Source of the DNA: an uncultured Pseudomonadota bacterium
GTDB taxonomy: Bacteria; Pseudomonadota; Gammaproteobacteria; Burkholderiales; Burkholderiaceae_C
Length of the DNA: 5,307 nucleotides
Direction: 5' to 3'
Assembly: GCA_900320815.1 (NCBI GenBank)
Contig: ONTY01000133.1
Location: 1-5,307 of the forward strand
A program made the translations under genes and the position numbers. Position 1 is the stretch's first letter, and every line of letters starts with the position of its first letter. Shown piece by piece: positions 1-5,307 of the stretch. A model generated the notes under the pieces. It did not search any database. It worked only from the letters and a program-made list of their open reading frames with translations, and was not told the DNA's origin.

Positions 1-330
1 AGCGGGGCTGGCAGCAGACGCAGCGGGCTGGGCAGCGGCAGCGCGCTCGAGCACGCTGCTGGGCGCCGAGGGCGTGCGCACGCTGAAACCAAAGTACGCC
101 AGCGCCAGCGTGCTGCCCAGAAACACGGTTGCCATGATGGCCGTCGCGCGCGAGAAGAAGTTGGCGCTGCCCGATGCGCCAAAGATGCTGCCCGAGGCGC
201 CGCTGCCGAAGGCAGCCCCCATATCGGCTCCTTTGCCGTGCTGCATAAGAATCAACCCGACCATGATGAGTGCCGAAATCACTTGCGCCACTTGCAGCAG
301 GTTCAGGATGACGTTCATCGAGGTATTCAT
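1..330 (-). CDS. secG: Protein-export membrane protein SecG (3' end outside window)
   Basis: SecG is the small accessory subunit of the SecYEG translocon in the inner membrane; it assists SecA-driven export. The 110 codons visible start MNTSMNVILNLLQVAQVI, with a first membrane helix at about residues 7-29. The family signature follows: LMQHGKGADMGAAFGSGASG, then SIFGASGSANFFSR, then a second membrane helix at about residues 60-82 (ATAIMATVFLGSTLALAYFGF). After this comes an Ala/Pro/Ser-rich tail that is still open at the window edge, so the stop is not seen. The start at 330 is preceded by GGAG (341-338) with a 7-nt spacer; a second Met at residue 5 has no such site. It lies 38 nt after tpiA on the same strand, so it is probably the last gene seen of a pnp-tpiA-secG operon. 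A low-complexity tail is common in proteobacterial SecG and is not by itself a sign of damage. Confidence 0.95.
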   Translation of the reverse strand, partial: MNTSMNVILNLLQVAQVISALIMVGLILMQHGKGADMGAAFGSGASGSIFGASGSANFFSRATAIMATVFLGSTLALAYFGFSVRTPSAPSSVLERAAAAQPAASAASPA

Positions 331-368
331 CAGTTCGCTCCATTATTCATAGCAAGCTGCCGGTATGT

Positions 369-1121
369 TTATCGGGCAGCAGCGATTATTTCAAGAAAAT
401 CTGGCGCTTTGAGCGAAGCGCCGCCAATCAAGCCGCCGTCGATGTCCGGCTGCGCCAGCAAGCTGGCAGCGTTGGCGGCATTCATGCTGCCGCCGTAGAG
501 GATACGCACGTCTGCTGCCTGTGCTCCAAGCGCATCGTGCAGCCGCGCGCGCAACGCGGCATGCACAGCCTGCGCCTGCTGCGGCGTAGCAGCGTGACCA
601 GTACCAATGGCCCAGAGCGGCTCATACGCCAGCGCCATATCTGCCACACGATTCCCGTTGCATTCGAGCAGCGCCGCAAGCTGGCGGGCGACGACTGCTT
701 CGGTCTGCCCTTGTTCACGCTCGAGCAGCGACTCGCCCACACACACGATGGGCGTGATGCCAGCTGCCAGTGCACGCTGCGCCTTGCGCGCCACTTGCGC
801 GTCGCTCTCGCCTTGATAGCTGCGGCGTTCGCTATGCCCCACGATGACATAGCGCACGCCAAACTCGTGCAGCATGGCCGCTGCGGTATCGCCTGTGAAA
901 GCACCTGCCTCGTGCTCCGAGGCATCTTGTGCGCCCAGTGCAATGGCATCCTGCCCATGCAGCAGCGCCTGCACCTGCGCCAGATACACCGCAGGTGGAC
1001 ACAGCGCCACATCGCACACGGCAGGCTGAGCGCGCAGTCCATCCAGCAGCGCATGAATCAGCGTCTGGTTCGCCACCAGCGCGCCATTCATCTTCCAGTT
1101 GCCAGCAATCAACTTACGCAT
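369..1121 (-). CDS. tpiA: Triosephosphate isomerase
   Basis: Triosephosphate isomerase interconverts dihydroxyacetone phosphate and glyceraldehyde 3-phosphate in glycolysis and gluconeogenesis; it is a cytosolic TIM-barrel dimer. From the ATG at 1121 the protein has 250 residues, the usual length. The N-terminal GNWKMN carries the substrate-binding Asn8 and Lys10, VGHSERR holds the electrophile His96, and AYEPLWAIGTG holds the catalytic base Glu167 followed by the mobile loop 6. The phosphate-binding segments LYGGSMN (about 208-214) and DGGLIGGASL (about 228-237) are intact. A GTG two codons upstream (1127) is in frame, but it lies 1 nt from the AAGGAG at 1134-1129, while the ATG at 1121 has a 7-nt spacer, so I chose the ATG. 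It begins 30 nt after the pnp stop and is probably translated from the same transcript. Nothing appears broken. Confidence 0.97.
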   Translation of the reverse strand: MRKLIAGNWKMNGALVANQTLIHALLDGLRAQPAVCDVALCPPAVYLAQVQALLHGQDAIALGAQDASEHEAGAFTGDTAAAMLHEFGVRYVIVGHSERRSYQGESDAQVARKAQRALAAGITPIVCVGESLLEREQGQTEAVVARQLAALLECNGNRVADMALAYEPLWAIGTGHAATPQQAQAVHAALRARLHDALGAQAADVRILYGGSMNAANAASLLAQPDIDGGLIGGASLKAPDFLEIIAAAR

Positions 1122-1128
1122 ACGCACA

Positions 1129-1134
1129 CTCCTT
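1129..1134 (-). promoter_or_regulatory. Ribosome binding site of tpiA (decides the start)
   Basis: AAGGAG reads on the minus strand from 1134 to 1129. It lies 7 nt before ATG 1121 but only 1 nt before the in-frame GTG at 1127. This spacing argues for the ATG and a protein beginning MRKLIAGNWKMN. Confidence 0.8.
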
Positions 1135-1151
1135 GCTGCGGAGCTTGGCGC

Positions 1152-3368
1152 TCATTCCTGCCCCCGCACGTCGGCATCGCCAGCGCCGCTGCGCTCACCG
1201 CGCGGACGGCGTCCGCGTCCGCCTTCGCGACTTTCACGCAGAGCGCGTTCCTCGCGCGGCAGACGCTCCAGCAGCGCCTTCATGGACAGCTTGATGCGTC
1301 CCTTGTCGTCGGTTTCCAGCACCTTCACGCGCACCACCTGGCCTTCCTGCAGGTAGTCCTCCACCTTTTCCACGCGCTCGTGCGCAATCTGGCTGATGTG
1401 CAGCAGCCCGTCCTTGCCGGGCAGGATGTTGACCAGCGCGCCGAACTCCAGCAGCTTGGTCACCGGGCCTTCATAGACCTTGCCCACTTCCGCCTCGGCG
1501 GTAATCGCCTCGATGCGGCGGCGCGCTTGTTCGGCTTTTTCGGTGTCGTTGCTGGCAATGGTGATGGTGCCGTCCTCGGCAATGTCAATCGTGGTGCCGG
1601 TTTCCTCGGTCAACTGGCGAATCGTCGCGCCGCCCTTGCCAATCACGTCGCGGATTTTTTCCGGGTTGATGTGCATGGTGTAGAGCTTGGGCGCATAGCT
1701 GCTGATTTCTTCCTTGGCACCCGCCAGTGCCTCTTGCATCAGCCCGAGGATGTGCAGCCGCGCCTGGCGCGCCTGCGCCAGCGCCACCTGCATGATTTCG
1801 CGCGTGATGCCGGCAATCTTGATGTCCATCTGCAGCGCGGTGACGCCCTGCGCGGTGCCGGCGACCTTGAAGTCCATGTCGCCCAGATGGTCCTCATCGC
1901 CCAGGATGTCGGTGAGCACGGCGAAGCGGTTGCCTTCCTTGATCAGCCCCATCGCCACGCCCGCCACATGCGCCTTCATGGGCACGCCGGCGTCCATCAG
2001 GCTCAGGCACCCGCCGCACACCGACGCCATCGACGAGGAGCCGTTGGACTCGGTGATTTCGCTCACCACGCGGATGGTGTAGGGGAACTCCTCGCGGCTG
2101 GGCAGCAGCGGGATGAGGGCGCGCTTGGCCAGGCGCCCGTGCCCGATTTCGCGCCGCTTGGTGCTGCTCATGCGCCCCGCTTCGCCCGTGGCAAAGGGCG
2201 GCATGTTGTAGTGGAAGAGGAAGTGGTCTTCATACTCGCCCGCCAGCGCGTCAATGCGCTGCGCGTCGCGCTCGGTGCCCAGCGTGGTCACAACCAGCGC
2301 CTGCGTTTCGCCGCGCGTGAACAGCGCCGAGCCGTGCGTGCGCTCCAGAACAGAGGTGCGGATTTCAATGGGGCGCACGGTGCGTGTGTCGCGCCCGTCA
2401 ATGCGCGGCTCGCCCGCCAGGATGCGCCCGCGCACAATTTCCGCTTCCAGCGCAAAAAGCTGCTCGCCGAGCTTGGCGGCGTCCACCTCGGCGCCGGTTT
2501 TTTCTTCCAGCTCCGCTTTCACGGCAGCGCCTGCGTCGCGCAGCGCCTGCGTGCGCGCCTGCTTGCTGCGAATGTCAAAGGCGGCGCGCAGCTTGCCCTC
2601 GGCAGCTTCGCGCACGGCGGCGATGAAGGCTTCGTCGCGCGGCTCAGGCGCCCAGGTGCCGTCCTCGGCCCAAAGCGGTTTGCCCGCCTCGCGCACCAAC
2701 TCGTGGATGGCGTCAATGGCCACCCGGCCCTGCTCGTGGCCGAACATCACCGCGCCCAGCATCACTTCTTCGCTCAGCTGGCTCGCCTGCGACTCCACCA
2801 TCAGCACTGCTTCCTCGGTGCCGGCGACGACCAGGTCAAGCTGGCTGCTCTTGCGCGCCGTGGGGCCGGGGTTGAGCACATAGTCGCCGTTGATGTAGCC
2901 CACGCGCGCCGCGCCAATGGGGCCGTTGAACGGAATGCCGCTGATGGCCAGCGCCGCGCTCACGCCAATCATGGCGGCAATATCGGCGTCCACCTCCGGG
3001 TTGAGCGAGAGCGTGTGCACCACCACGTGCACTTCGTTGAAAAAGCCGTCCGGAAACAGCGGGCGGATGGGGCGGTCAATCAGGCGGCTGGTGAGCGTTT
3101 CCAGCTCGCTCGGCTTGGCTTCGCGCTTGAAAAAGCTGCCCGGGATTTTCCCTGCGGCGTACGTTTTCTCGATGTAATCAACGGTGAGCGGGAAAAAATC
3201 CTGCCCCGGCTTGGGCTGGCGGCTGGCGGCAACTGTCGCCAGCACGGTGGTGCCGTCAATCGTGACGACGACGGCGCCGGCGGCCTGGCGCGCGATTTCG
3301 CCAGTTTCCAGCACGACGGTTTTATCGCCCCACTGAAATGATTTGGTGACTTTGTTGAACATGCTCAT
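1152..3368 (-). CDS. pnp: Polyribonucleotide nucleotidyltransferase (PNPase)
   Basis: PNPase degrades RNA 3' to 5' by phosphorolysis, releasing nucleoside diphosphates, and can also add tails; it is a trimer and often part of the degradosome. The 738-residue protein shows the full domain order: first RNase PH core (about 13-145), helical linker (about 240-315), second RNase PH core (about 322-550), KH domain (about 560-622, with the IGKGG loop at 576-580) and S1 domain (about 628-697). Active-site residues are visible: phosphate-binding GSSSM at 443-447, and Asp493, Asp499 and Lys501 in [11 protein letters not shown], matching E. coli Asp486, Asp492 and Lys494. An Arg/Gly-rich tail of about 40 residues follows S1, making it a little longer than E. 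coli PNPase (711 aa). The start MSMFNKVTK at 3368 follows AAGGAG (3383-3378) with a 9-nt spacer; the reading frame stays open to 3524, but that extension crosses the leader hairpins and does not resemble PNPase. It follows rpsO, as in many bacteria, and heads pnp-tpiA-secG. Confidence 0.98.
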   Translation of the reverse strand: MSMFNKVTKSFQWGDKTVVLETGEIARQAAGAVVVTIDGTTVLATVAASRQPKPGQDFFPLTVDYIEKTYAAGKIPGSFFKREAKPSELETLTSRLIDRPIRPLFPDGFFNEVHVVVHTLSLNPEVDADIAAMIGVSAALAISGIPFNGPIGAARVGYINGDYVLNPGPTARKSSQLDLVVAGTEEAVLMVESQASQLSEEVMLGAVMFGHEQGRVAIDAIHELVREAGKPLWAEDGTWAPEPRDEAFIAAVREAAEGKLRAAFDIRSKQARTQALRDAGAAVKAELEEKTGAEVDAAKLGEQLFALEAEIVRGRILAGEPRIDGRDTRTVRPIEIRTSVLERTHGSALFTRGETQALVVTTLGTERDAQRIDALAGEYEDHFLFHYNMPPFATGEAGRMSSTKRREIGHGRLAKRALIPLLPSREEFPYTIRVVSEITESNGSSSMASVCGGCLSLMDAGVPMKAHVAGVAMGLIKEGNRFAVLTDILGDEDHLGDMDFKVAGTAQGVTALQMDIKIAGITREIMQVALAQARQARLHILGLMQEALAGAKEEISSYAPKLYTMHINPEKIRDVIGKGGATIRQLTEETGTTIDIAEDGTITIASNDTEKAEQARRRIEAITAEAEVGKVYEGPVTKLLEFGALVNILPGKDGLLHISQIAHERVEKVEDYLQEGQVVRVKVLETDDKGRIKLSMKALLERLPREERALRESREGGRGRRPRGERSGAGDADVRGQE

Positions 3369-3377
3369 GGCATAAAG

Positions 3378-3383
3378 CTCCTT
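3378..3383 (-). promoter_or_regulatory. Ribosome binding site of pnp (decides the start)
   Basis: AAGGAG on the minus strand ends 9 nt before ATG 3368. A second in-frame ATG (3362) is 15 nt away, and an out-of-frame ATG closer to the site meets a stop after two codons. This supports MSMFNK as the N-terminus. Confidence 0.75.
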
Positions 3384-3414
3384 GAAAAGGCAGGGGCGGC
3401 GTGTGCAGCGATGC

Positions 3415-3445
3415 CATTCCAGAACCGCCTTCCGGTTGTGGAATG
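3415..3445 (-). promoter_or_regulatory. Hairpin in the pnp leader
   Basis: CATTCCA (3445-3439 on the minus strand) pairs with TGGAATG (3421-3415). After one C-C mismatch the stem continues with AACCG against CGGTT, closing a 5-nt loop. The helix lies 46-76 nt upstream of the pnp start codon. In E. coli, pnp mRNA carries a leader hairpin that RNase III cuts and PNPase then uses to repress its own synthesis. The position here is similar, but this stem is shorter and its function is inferred. Confidence 0.5.
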
Positions 3446-3451
3446 ACACTG

Positions 3452-3470
3452 CCCCGCATACTGCGCGGGG
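3452..3470 (-). promoter_or_regulatory. Second GC-rich hairpin in the pnp leader
   Basis: CCCCGC and GCGGGG form a 6-bp stem around a 7-nt loop (3458-3464), just upstream of the leader hairpin at 3415-3445. No run of T follows on the minus strand, so it is not a terminator. It may extend the structured pnp leader, but its role is unknown. Confidence 0.35.
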
Positions 3471-3505
3471 GTTCGCGCCCCAGAAAAAGAAAAACGAGAA
3501 AACAC

Positions 3506-3544
3506 AAAAACGCCTGGGCCGCAAAAGCGGAGCCAGGCGTTTTT
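3506..3544 (-). terminator. Rho-independent terminator after rpsO, potentially bidirectional
   Basis: Perfect 12-bp arms AAAAACGCCTGG (3506-3517) and CCAGGCGTTTTT (3533-3544) enclose a second 4-bp stem CCGC/GCGG with an AAAA loop on the plus strand. On the minus strand the stem is followed by a T-rich tract (about 3510-3482), typical of an intrinsic terminator. It begins 18 nt after the rpsO stop codon, so it ends or weakens rpsO transcripts before pnp, as the known terminator between rpsO and pnp does in E. coli. The symmetric A/T flanks could also stop plus-strand transcription. Read-through would place pnp under the rpsO promoter; otherwise pnp needs its own promoter in 3369-3505, which I could not identify with confidence. 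Confidence 0.88.
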
Positions 3545-3562
3545 CATGCCATCACGGCTGCA

Positions 3563-3829
3563 TTATTTACGCAGCCCAAGTTTGCGAATCAGAGCCAGAT
3601 AGCGGTCGGCATCCCGGCTCTTGAGATAGTCCAGCAATTTGCGGCGGCGGCTGACCATGCGCAGCAGCCCGCGCCGGCCATGATGGTCCTTGGCGTGCTG
3701 CTGAAAGTGCGGTGTGAGCTCATTGATGCGCGCCGTCAGCAGCGCCACCTGCACCTCGGGGCTGCCGGTGTCGCCCTCTTTGCGGGCGTTGTCTTTGACG
3801 ACTTGGGCTTTTTTGTCTTTGGAAATCAT
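3563..3829 (-). CDS. rpsO: 30S ribosomal protein S15
   Basis: S15 is a primary binding protein of the 16S rRNA central domain and nucleates platform assembly of the small subunit. The 88-residue length is usual (E. coli has 89). Visible signatures are [13 protein letters not shown] (20-32), the LTPHF segment with His41, [23 protein letters not shown] (47-69) and the C-terminal LGLRK. His41 and Asp48, known RNA contacts, are kept, but the Ser that normally follows DHH is Gly51 here (codon 3679-3677). The start at 3829 has only a weak ribosome binding site, GGAA at 3841-3838 with an 8-nt spacer, directly beside a possible pseudoknot stem. This fits translational self-repression, as known for S15 in several bacteria. 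It is followed by a strong terminator and then pnp. Confidence 0.98.
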   Translation of the reverse strand: MISKDKKAQVVKDNARKEGDTGSPEVQVALLTARINELTPHFQQHAKDHHGRRGLLRMVSRRRKLLDYLKSRDADRYLALIRKLGLRK

Positions 3830-3841
3830 GGTTTGGGTTCC

Positions 3842-3889
3842 GTTTCAAATGGTTTGACTTGCGCGCCTGCGCTGAAACTGCACGGCGCG
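3842..3889 (-). promoter_or_regulatory. Possible pseudoknot in the rpsO leader (S15 autoregulation candidate)
   Basis: Read on the minus strand, stem 1 is CGCGCC (3889-3884) with GGCGCG (3867-3862). Its loop contains GTTTCA (3878-3873), which is complementary to TGAAAC (3847-3842) downstream of stem 1. The two 6-bp helices interleave, giving an H-type pseudoknot with connecting segments of 5, 5 and 14 nt. The 3' strand of stem 2 ends next to the GGAA ribosome binding site of rpsO. E. coli S15 represses its own mRNA by trapping a pseudoknot at the ribosome site. That this leader does the same is inference. An alternative 5-bp hairpin (GCACG/CGTGC, 3880-3892) would compete with stem 1. Confidence 0.5.
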
Positions 3890-3893
3890 TGCT

Positions 3894-3913
3894 GCTTCGC
3901 CAAAAAGCGAAGC
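3894..3913 (-). promoter_or_regulatory. Hairpin at the probable 5' end of rpsO mRNA
   Basis: GCTTCGC and GCGAAGC form a perfect 7-bp stem with a 6-nt loop (3901-3906). It begins about where transcription from the -10 box at 3919-3924 would start, so it would cap the transcript's 5' end. A 5'-terminal stem of this kind often protects mRNA from RNase E or RppH. No T-run of terminator type follows it. Confidence 0.45.
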
Positions 3914-3918
3914 GCGCG

Positions 3919-3924
3919 AGTATA
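3919..3924 (-). promoter_or_regulatory. Probable -10 box of the rpsO promoter
   Basis: TATACT on the minus strand matches five of six bases of TATAAT and lies in otherwise GC-rich sequence, about 90 nt before the rpsO start codon. I see no convincing -35 box at 16-18 nt upstream, so the call rests on the -10 box and position. Transcription would begin near 3912 and give a leader of about 83 nt. Confidence 0.4.
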
Positions 3925-3964
3925 GCGGCGGCACCACAGCGCATGCTGCACCTGCACAACGGGG

Positions 3965-4167
3965 TGCCGCATTTCTTAAATACTCAAAGATAGAAGCCGC
4001 CATTGCCGGCATCTTTTGCCGGCAGACAAGCAATACTCTGATATTTATGGATGAAGCACTTCTTGGTCTCTTCATATACTCCACAATTTAACAATTTATT
4101 ACCCGCGATTTATGCCGGCAACCAAGCGATACCCAAGCATTTTACCCTTGGGCGCCGGGTACGACGT
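3965..4167. other. AT-rich non-coding stretch between the SYLF gene and rpsO
   Basis: This part of the 338-bp intergenic region is clearly richer in A and T than anything else in the window, especially 3971-3990 and 4027-4115. I see no convincing gene in it. A minus-strand frame from 4084 to 3845 has a start with a GGAG nearby, but its product looks like nothing I know and runs through the rpsO promoter and leader. It holds three copies of the palindrome TGCCGGCA (4004-4011, 4017-4024, 4113-4120), two of them forming a 7-bp inverted repeat around 7 nt. No transposase remnant, target duplication or tRNA end is evident. Confidence 0.6.
4132..4152 (-). other. Weak hairpin after the SYLF gene
   Basis: CCCAAG and CTTGGG form a 6-bp stem with a 9-nt loop, 15 nt downstream of the stop codon of the SYLF gene. 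No T-run follows on the minus strand, so it is at best a weak or Rho-assisted 3' end. Confidence 0.3.
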
Positions 4168-4743
4168 TTACGGCTGCGTGGGTGCGATGCGCGCAGCGCC
4201 CACAGCGGCGCCTGCTTCCAGCCCGGCGTTGGTGAGCACAAAGCTGGTGACTGCTGGGTGGCTGGAGGTGGTGTCAAGCACGCCATTGGCGCCTACGTTG
4301 CCGGCAGCCACGGTGGCGTCGGCGCCCGCCGTCCAGCCACGGCTGGCCTTGAACTGCGCCAGCGCCTGCGGCGAATTGAACACGTAGATGACAGCGCGCG
4401 ACTGCCCGCCCGCCTGCATGCCCACCGAGCCGGCAGTGGTGCTGTAGTAGCCCGTGGTGCGCCCCCTCTCGCGCAGTGCGCCTTTGCCGTGCGCGGCGCC
4501 GACGACAAACGAGCCGCGCAGCACGCGCGGGAACACCAGCACGCCGGCGGCAGCGTCTGTCATGGCGCGCGAGCCGGGCACGATTTGCCAGAGCTTGTGC
4601 AGCGTGGCATCCACATTGCGCTCCATGTACGAGGCGGCGTTCGCCACCCAGCGTTGCCGCTGCTCGAGCGACGCCGTGCTGCAGCCGGCGCCAAGTGCAG
4701 CTGCCAAGCCCAGCGCCAGCAGCAATGCAGTGCGTGAAATCAT
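4168..4743 (-). CDS. SYLF/Ysc84-domain lipoprotein
   Basis: This 191-residue protein begins with a hydrophobic signal peptide (MISRTALLLALGLAAALGAG) ending at Cys21, a probable lipidation site. The lipobox is loose, with Gly rather than Leu at -3, so lipidation is likely but not certain. The rest matches the SYLF (Ysc84) family: ATLHKLWQIVPGSRAMTDAAAGVLVFPRV (about 46-74), a glycine-rich GSFVVGAAHGKGALR, RTTGYYSTTAGSVGMQAGGQSRAVIYVF (about 95-122), and a C-terminal FVLTNAGLEAGAAVGAARIAP. SYLF domains bind phosphoinositides in eukaryotes; bacterial members are poorly understood envelope proteins. It would reside in the periplasm, probably anchored to the outer membrane. GGAGG (4759-4755) precedes the start by 11 nt. 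It follows the short hemY by 33 nt, so the two are probably on one transcript. Confidence 0.88.
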   Translation of the reverse strand: MISRTALLLALGLAAALGAGCSTASLEQRQRWVANAASYMERNVDATLHKLWQIVPGSRAMTDAAAGVLVFPRVLRGSFVVGAAHGKGALRERGRTTGYYSTTAGSVGMQAGGQSRAVIYVFNSPQALAQFKASRGWTAGADATVAAGNVGANGVLDTTSSHPAVTSFVLTNAGLEAGAAVGAARIAPTQP

Positions 4744-4776
4744 GGTGTTTTCATCCTCCGCGATTGGGCAAAGAGG

Positions 4777-5037
4777 TCAGGAAACCGAGGGCGTTGACTG
4801 ACGCTGTGATGCCGCCTGGCGCCAGCGCCGAGGCAGCGCGAGCAGCGCACCCAGCAGCCGCAGCGCCAGGTGCAGCAGCACAAACAGCGCCAGCAGCACC
4901 AGCACCAGCGCACGCAACGACATATCGATGCGATACGGTGGCCAAAACAACGACACGCTGCCATGCGGGCCGACAGCGACTATCAGCACCGCTGCCACGG
5001 CCAGCAGCACGAGCAGCGAAAAGAGGAAACGTTTCAT
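4777..5037 (-). CDS. hemY: HemY-like membrane protein, truncated after the N-terminal domain
   Basis: The 86 residues match the N-terminal domain of HemY, an inner-membrane protein encoded with heme biosynthesis genes in proteobacteria; its exact biochemical role is unsettled. Two membrane helices are seen, at about 4-21 and 41-62. Between them is SVSLFWPPYRIDMSLRAL, the feature that points to HemY rather than to the similar LapA family. After LLALPRRWR (64-73) the protein ends with a short polar tail (QAASQRQSTPSVS) and a TGA. A full HemY is about 400 residues, with a TPR domain on the periplasmic side. None of the frames downstream resembles that domain, and the SYLF gene begins 33 nt later, so the loss looks like a deletion rather than a simple frameshift. 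The ATG at 5037 has a strong purine-rich site (5055-5047), so it may still be translated. It follows the HemX-like gene by 18 nt. Confidence 0.75.
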   Translation of the reverse strand: MKRFLFSLLVLLAVAAVLIVAVGPHGSVSLFWPPYRIDMSLRALVLVLLALFVLLHLALRLLGALLALPRRWRQAASQRQSTPSVS

Positions 5038-5055
5038 GTGGCTGCACCCTCCCCC

Positions 5056-5307
5056 TTACTGCTGCGGCTGCGCCGCACTGGCTGGGGTGCTGGCCGCTTT
5101 GCCTGCGCGTGCAGCGGCAGTGCCACCGCTCTTGCTGCTGGCGGAGCGGACGGAAGTCTTGTCCCCTCCTGCGTCGCTCTTGGCAGCGATGGCGTTTTCT
5201 GCCGCTTCGCCCAGCGCGCGCAGCGACGCCTGCGCACCGGGCAATGGCGCGGCTTCGCACTGGCGCTGCAGCGTGTCCAGCTCCTGCAGCGCCGCTTGCA
5301 CGCGGCG
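5056..5307 (-). CDS. hemX: C-terminal end of a HemX-like protein (5' part outside window)
   Basis: The 83 residues visible begin RRVQAALQELDTLQRQCEAA and continue with a helical segment (PGAQASLRALGEAAENAIAA). This resembles the last part of HemX, a single-pass inner-membrane protein whose long periplasmic region is rich in helices and coiled coil. HemX is sometimes annotated as uroporphyrinogen-III C-methyltransferase, but that activity is doubtful. The last 40 or so residues are a low-complexity Ala/Ser/Lys/Gly/Pro/Gln tail. The call leans on position: in betaproteobacteria hemX directly precedes hemY, and here its stop lies 18 nt before the HemY-like start. The first codon visible is not a start; the gene extends beyond 5307. 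The residues alone would not settle the identity. Confidence 0.65.
   Translation of the reverse strand, partial: RRVQAALQELDTLQRQCEAAPLPGAQASLRALGEAAENAIAAKSDAGGDKTSVRSASSKSGGTAAARAGKAASTPASAAQPQQ

Noticed and set aside
1125..1127. GTG at 1127 as the tpiA start
   Set aside because: It is 1 nt from the AAGGAG site, too close for initiation, while the ATG at 1121 has a 7-nt spacer and gives the standard TpiA N-terminus.
537..3341. A 934-residue open frame on the plus strand, antisense to pnp and most of tpiA
   Set aside because: It is codon-aligned with pnp and tpiA, which share one frame. A stop there would need TTA, CTA or TCA codons in those genes, and these are rare in GC-rich genomes. 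The frame ends exactly at a TCA codon (Ser10 of PNPase). The product has a His/Arg/Ala-rich composition typical of a shadow, and there is no sign of a ribosome site or known domain.
4004..4024. Inverted repeat TGCCGGC/GCCGGCA as a terminator
   Set aside because: Neither strand has a T-run after the stem, and the 7-nt loop with an 8-mer that recurs inside genes gives no support for termination.
3845..4084. A 79-residue minus-strand frame in the AT-rich intergenic stretch, with GGAG near its start
   Set aside because: The product resembles nothing I know, changes composition midway as it passes from AT-rich to GC-rich DNA, and overlaps the rpsO promoter and leader. A chance frame is the simpler reading.
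4051..4737. A 228-residue plus-strand frame opposite the SYLF gene
   Set aside because: The minus strand here has a clear lipoprotein signal and a SYLF domain. The plus-strand product is an Arg/His/Ala-rich shadow.
4751..4964. Frameshift restoring a longer HemY
   Set aside because: The alternative minus-strand frames over the end of the HemY-like gene give Cys/Arg/Trp-rich or short products with no TPR-like helices, so a single indel does not recover the missing domain.

Overview
The window looks like chromosomal DNA of a GC-rich betaproteobacterium, most likely Burkholderiales and perhaps near Comamonadaceae. The grounds are the character of the SecG, TpiA, PNPase and S15 proteins, the rpsO-pnp-tpiA-secG order, and a hemX-hemY pair. 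Every gene I can support lies on the minus strand, so transcription runs from the right end of the window to the left.

Region by region, in transcription order: (1) 5307-4777 holds the C-terminal end of a HemX-like protein followed by a HemY gene that stops after its membrane domain (86 aa, where the family is usually about 400 aa). (2) 4743-4168 encodes a small SYLF/Ysc84-family lipoprotein, probably co-transcribed with the hem genes. (3) 4167-3830 is a 338-bp non-coding stretch. Its right half is markedly AT-rich and marks a probable junction between two gene blocks that I do not expect to be adjacent. Its left half holds a probable rpsO promoter and a leader that can fold into an H-type pseudoknot next to the weak ribosome binding site. 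(4) 3829-3563 is rpsO (ribosomal protein S15), followed by a strong hairpin terminator. (5) 3505-3369 is the pnp leader with two hairpins. (6) 3368 to 1 holds pnp, tpiA and secG, with gaps of 30 and 38 nt, apparently one operon. secG runs off the left edge of the window.

The gene set is housekeeping: translation (S15), RNA turnover (PNPase), glycolysis (triosephosphate isomerase), protein export (SecG) and heme-associated membrane proteins. I found no mobile element, CRISPR array, tRNA or defence system. The points most worth a second look are the rpsO leader pseudoknot together with a Ser-to-Gly change at an RNA-contacting position of S15, the truncated HemY, and the AT-rich junction between the hem block and rpsO.
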